A stretch of DNA of 64,000 nt from Azorinus chamasolen (Eukaryota; Mollusca; Bivalvia; Cardiida; Solecurtidae), in assembly GCA_963576725.1 (NCBI GenBank), contig OY755236.1, positions 63,896,636-63,960,635 of the forward strand, in the 5' to 3' direction. Made by a program: the position numbers and the translations under genes. Numbering within the stretch: the first letter of the stretch is position 1; each line of letters starts with the position of its first letter. Positions 62,676 to 64,000 of this stretch are shown here, in pieces. The notes under the pieces were generated by a model. It was given only the letters and a program-made list of their open reading frames with translations. It did no database searches and was not told where the DNA came from.

Positions 62676-63647
62676 CAGTAAAATGGCAATAATCCGAGGC
62701 CTGTTCGGAACTGAGAAAATGCTCAGATTACAGCTACACTCGGATTATCCATGAAATCATACTTTGTGGATTCAACGTGTCAAATCTATCGTAAAGTGTA
62801 TGCACGTACATGTGCTTTTTCCCTACAGAATGCTAAACAGTTAATTGATATGTTTGCGAATTTTTAGACAAGTCTCGTTTAACCAGACGCTTGCTACGAG
62901 AGATAAACAATCCTTATACAGTATTTCAGACGAACAAAGCCGAGTGTTCCGATTATTAATTTCAATTCAACTCGCCCTAGTTTTCCTTATCACAAAACAG
63001 CACGGGAGCGAAGCGATGTTGTTTGTTAACTTCCACAACTAAATGAAATGTCGACGAATGGAAAATTAGGCAAACTAATACTCATAAGTACAAGGTTATA
63101 CACTACAACTGTTCTATGTCTAATAGTTTGAAACAAATTTTGGGTTTATTGTGAAGGGTCAGTTAAACGGACCCGTCCCATACAAACTACAGTGAAACTT
63201 CGGTCGCAGCTGTGAATGGTGTTTACCGTTATCACTTATATAAGTAAAGAATCGATGCATTATATACAATTATGCGTTGTACAGGTTCAAATTACTGCCT
63301 ACATACATGTATACTGTTGGACCCGATGTTATTCACACGTAGTTGCAAAACTAACACAGTGGCACCTCTAATTGCTAGGGGCACACGGAGTCACAAGACA
63401 TCAACAATGGAGGTGAGATAAATTGACTTCGAAGTGTCGATGCATGCTCAGATTAGGCAGGTAATTTTAATAAAGCAATTGAATGGAGGGACCGAGAAGC
63501 ATGCTCGAAAAATCGGATTATGGAGACTCGGATTACGCTGTACATAGTTGTACTGAAGTAATAGATTTCATGTCCGGACTATACAAATTCCCTCGGATTA
63601 GACCATATACTTGGAAAATCGCTCCTCGGATTATCGCCGTTTTACTG
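62676..63647. mobile_element. Pogo-like TA-flanked transposon remnant
   Basis: 972 bp; left CAGTAAAATGGCAATAATCC, right inverted match with CGGATTATCGCCGTTTTACTG, TA on both sides. A 65-codon frame at 62845-63042 shows no transposase motif. In an intron of the minus-strand gene. Confidence 0.72.
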
Positions 63648-63718
63648 TAGTTATGGTTGTATTTTGAACAATTAAATGAACACAGGAAAGCAGAAAAAAG
63701 ATTTTATGCAAGAATAGC

Positions 63719-63854
63719 GTTAATACACTTTTGTTTCGGGCAATAACATCTGCAGTGCCCCTTGGGACTGCTGTTGTCCTCCCCCTTTGGGCTCGGGACA
63801 AAAACAGCCCCTTGGGACACTGCAGATGTTATTGCCCAAAAAACGTGTATTAAC
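63719..63854. repeat. Inverted repeat, ~50-bp arms
   Basis: GTTAATACAC, GGGCAATAACATCTGCAGTG and CCCCTTGGGAC repeat in inverse order; TTAA of the right end is shared with an M1. Confidence 0.75.
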
Positions 63855-64000
63855 CCTCTATTGTAGTTTGGCTATGGCAGAAATTGTAGAATCAGACCTA
63901 TATTATTCCAACACACATCAGTGCAGACGCTGATGAGACAGCTCATATAGGAGTCATCTGATCTGGGTCTTCTCTGTTTGCAAATGAATTAAAGGTGTAT
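63851..64000 (+). mobile_element. M1 MITE, inner deletion, runs off the window
   Basis: TTAACCCTCTATTG then directly GGCTATGGCAGAAATTG; centre CAGCTCATATAGGAGTC. The right end is beyond 64000. Confidence 0.7.

Noticed and set aside
1..64000. tRNA, rRNA or known ncRNA genes
   Set aside because: I saw no cloverleaf with A/B box, no rRNA-like stretch and no tRNA-derived SINE head; a covariance-model search would be decisive.
1..64000. Autonomous Helitron, piggyBac or pogo transposase gene
   Set aside because: No Rep/Hel, DDD or DDE protein motifs in any frame; all these elements in the window are non-autonomous.

Overview
The window is AT-rich metazoan nuclear DNA with spliced genes, long repeat-filled introns and very many small non-autonomous transposons. 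The repeat types (tandem-core 'pearl-like' elements with a CGTC or GTCTGTCC microsatellite, palindromic TTAA MITEs) and the strong match of the one recognisable gene to animal BTAF1 suggest a mollusc, most likely a bivalve. This is inference; no species is named by the sequence.

Genes. (1) Plus strand, 269-27695: the 3' part of BTAF1/Mot1, 13 exons in continuous phase (580 codons plus stop) that carry the whole SNF2 ATPase: motif I in the first exon, Ia in the second, II (DEGH) in the fourth, III in the fifth, IV-VI in exons 9-12, and the usual C-terminal tail. Everything upstream of the ATPase lies outside the window. (2) Minus strand, 62356-51061: the last four coding exons (314 codons) of a convergent gene whose product I do not recognise. 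It has a helical N-terminal part and a long polar, tyrosine-motif-rich tail. No other cellular gene is supported; 27.8-51.0 kb is intergenic and almost wholly repeats.

Repeats. Three layers account for most of the DNA. (a) About 50 copies of a ~240-300 bp MITE (called M1 here) and 13 copies of a shorter one (M2, ~230 bp), both bounded by TTAA and CCC...GGG inverted ends as in piggyBac-type elements, both with a long central palindrome. (b) About 19 Helitron/Helentron-like non-autonomous elements (called HLE here), built as 5' TTTT + hairpin, short microsatellite, ~130-190 bp tandem core, 3' hairpin + CTCTTG. Several different families share a GAGTTATGGCCCTTT box in the core, some share ends but not cores, and four families sit in the same ATTATAAT site of M1. 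(c) TA-flanked DNA transposon remnants with TIRs (9831-10718, 20223-20424, 30804-31007, 38152-38348, 49809-50012, 51247-52395, 62676-63647) and one with 5-bp flanking repeats (12966-14003).

The last BTAF1 intron (20929-27427) is a nested stack: HLE family A contains two further HLEs, and one of these contains a young DIRS/PAT-type tyrosine-recombinase retrotransposon (22435-26467) with split direct repeats, a gag-like ORF with SAP-like and zinc-finger motifs, and a reverse-transcriptase ORF in the same frame behind a single UGA followed by CUA. The RT is broken before its catalytic YxDD box and all later genes are missing. The two best leads are the modular HLE system and this gag-UGA-RT arrangement.
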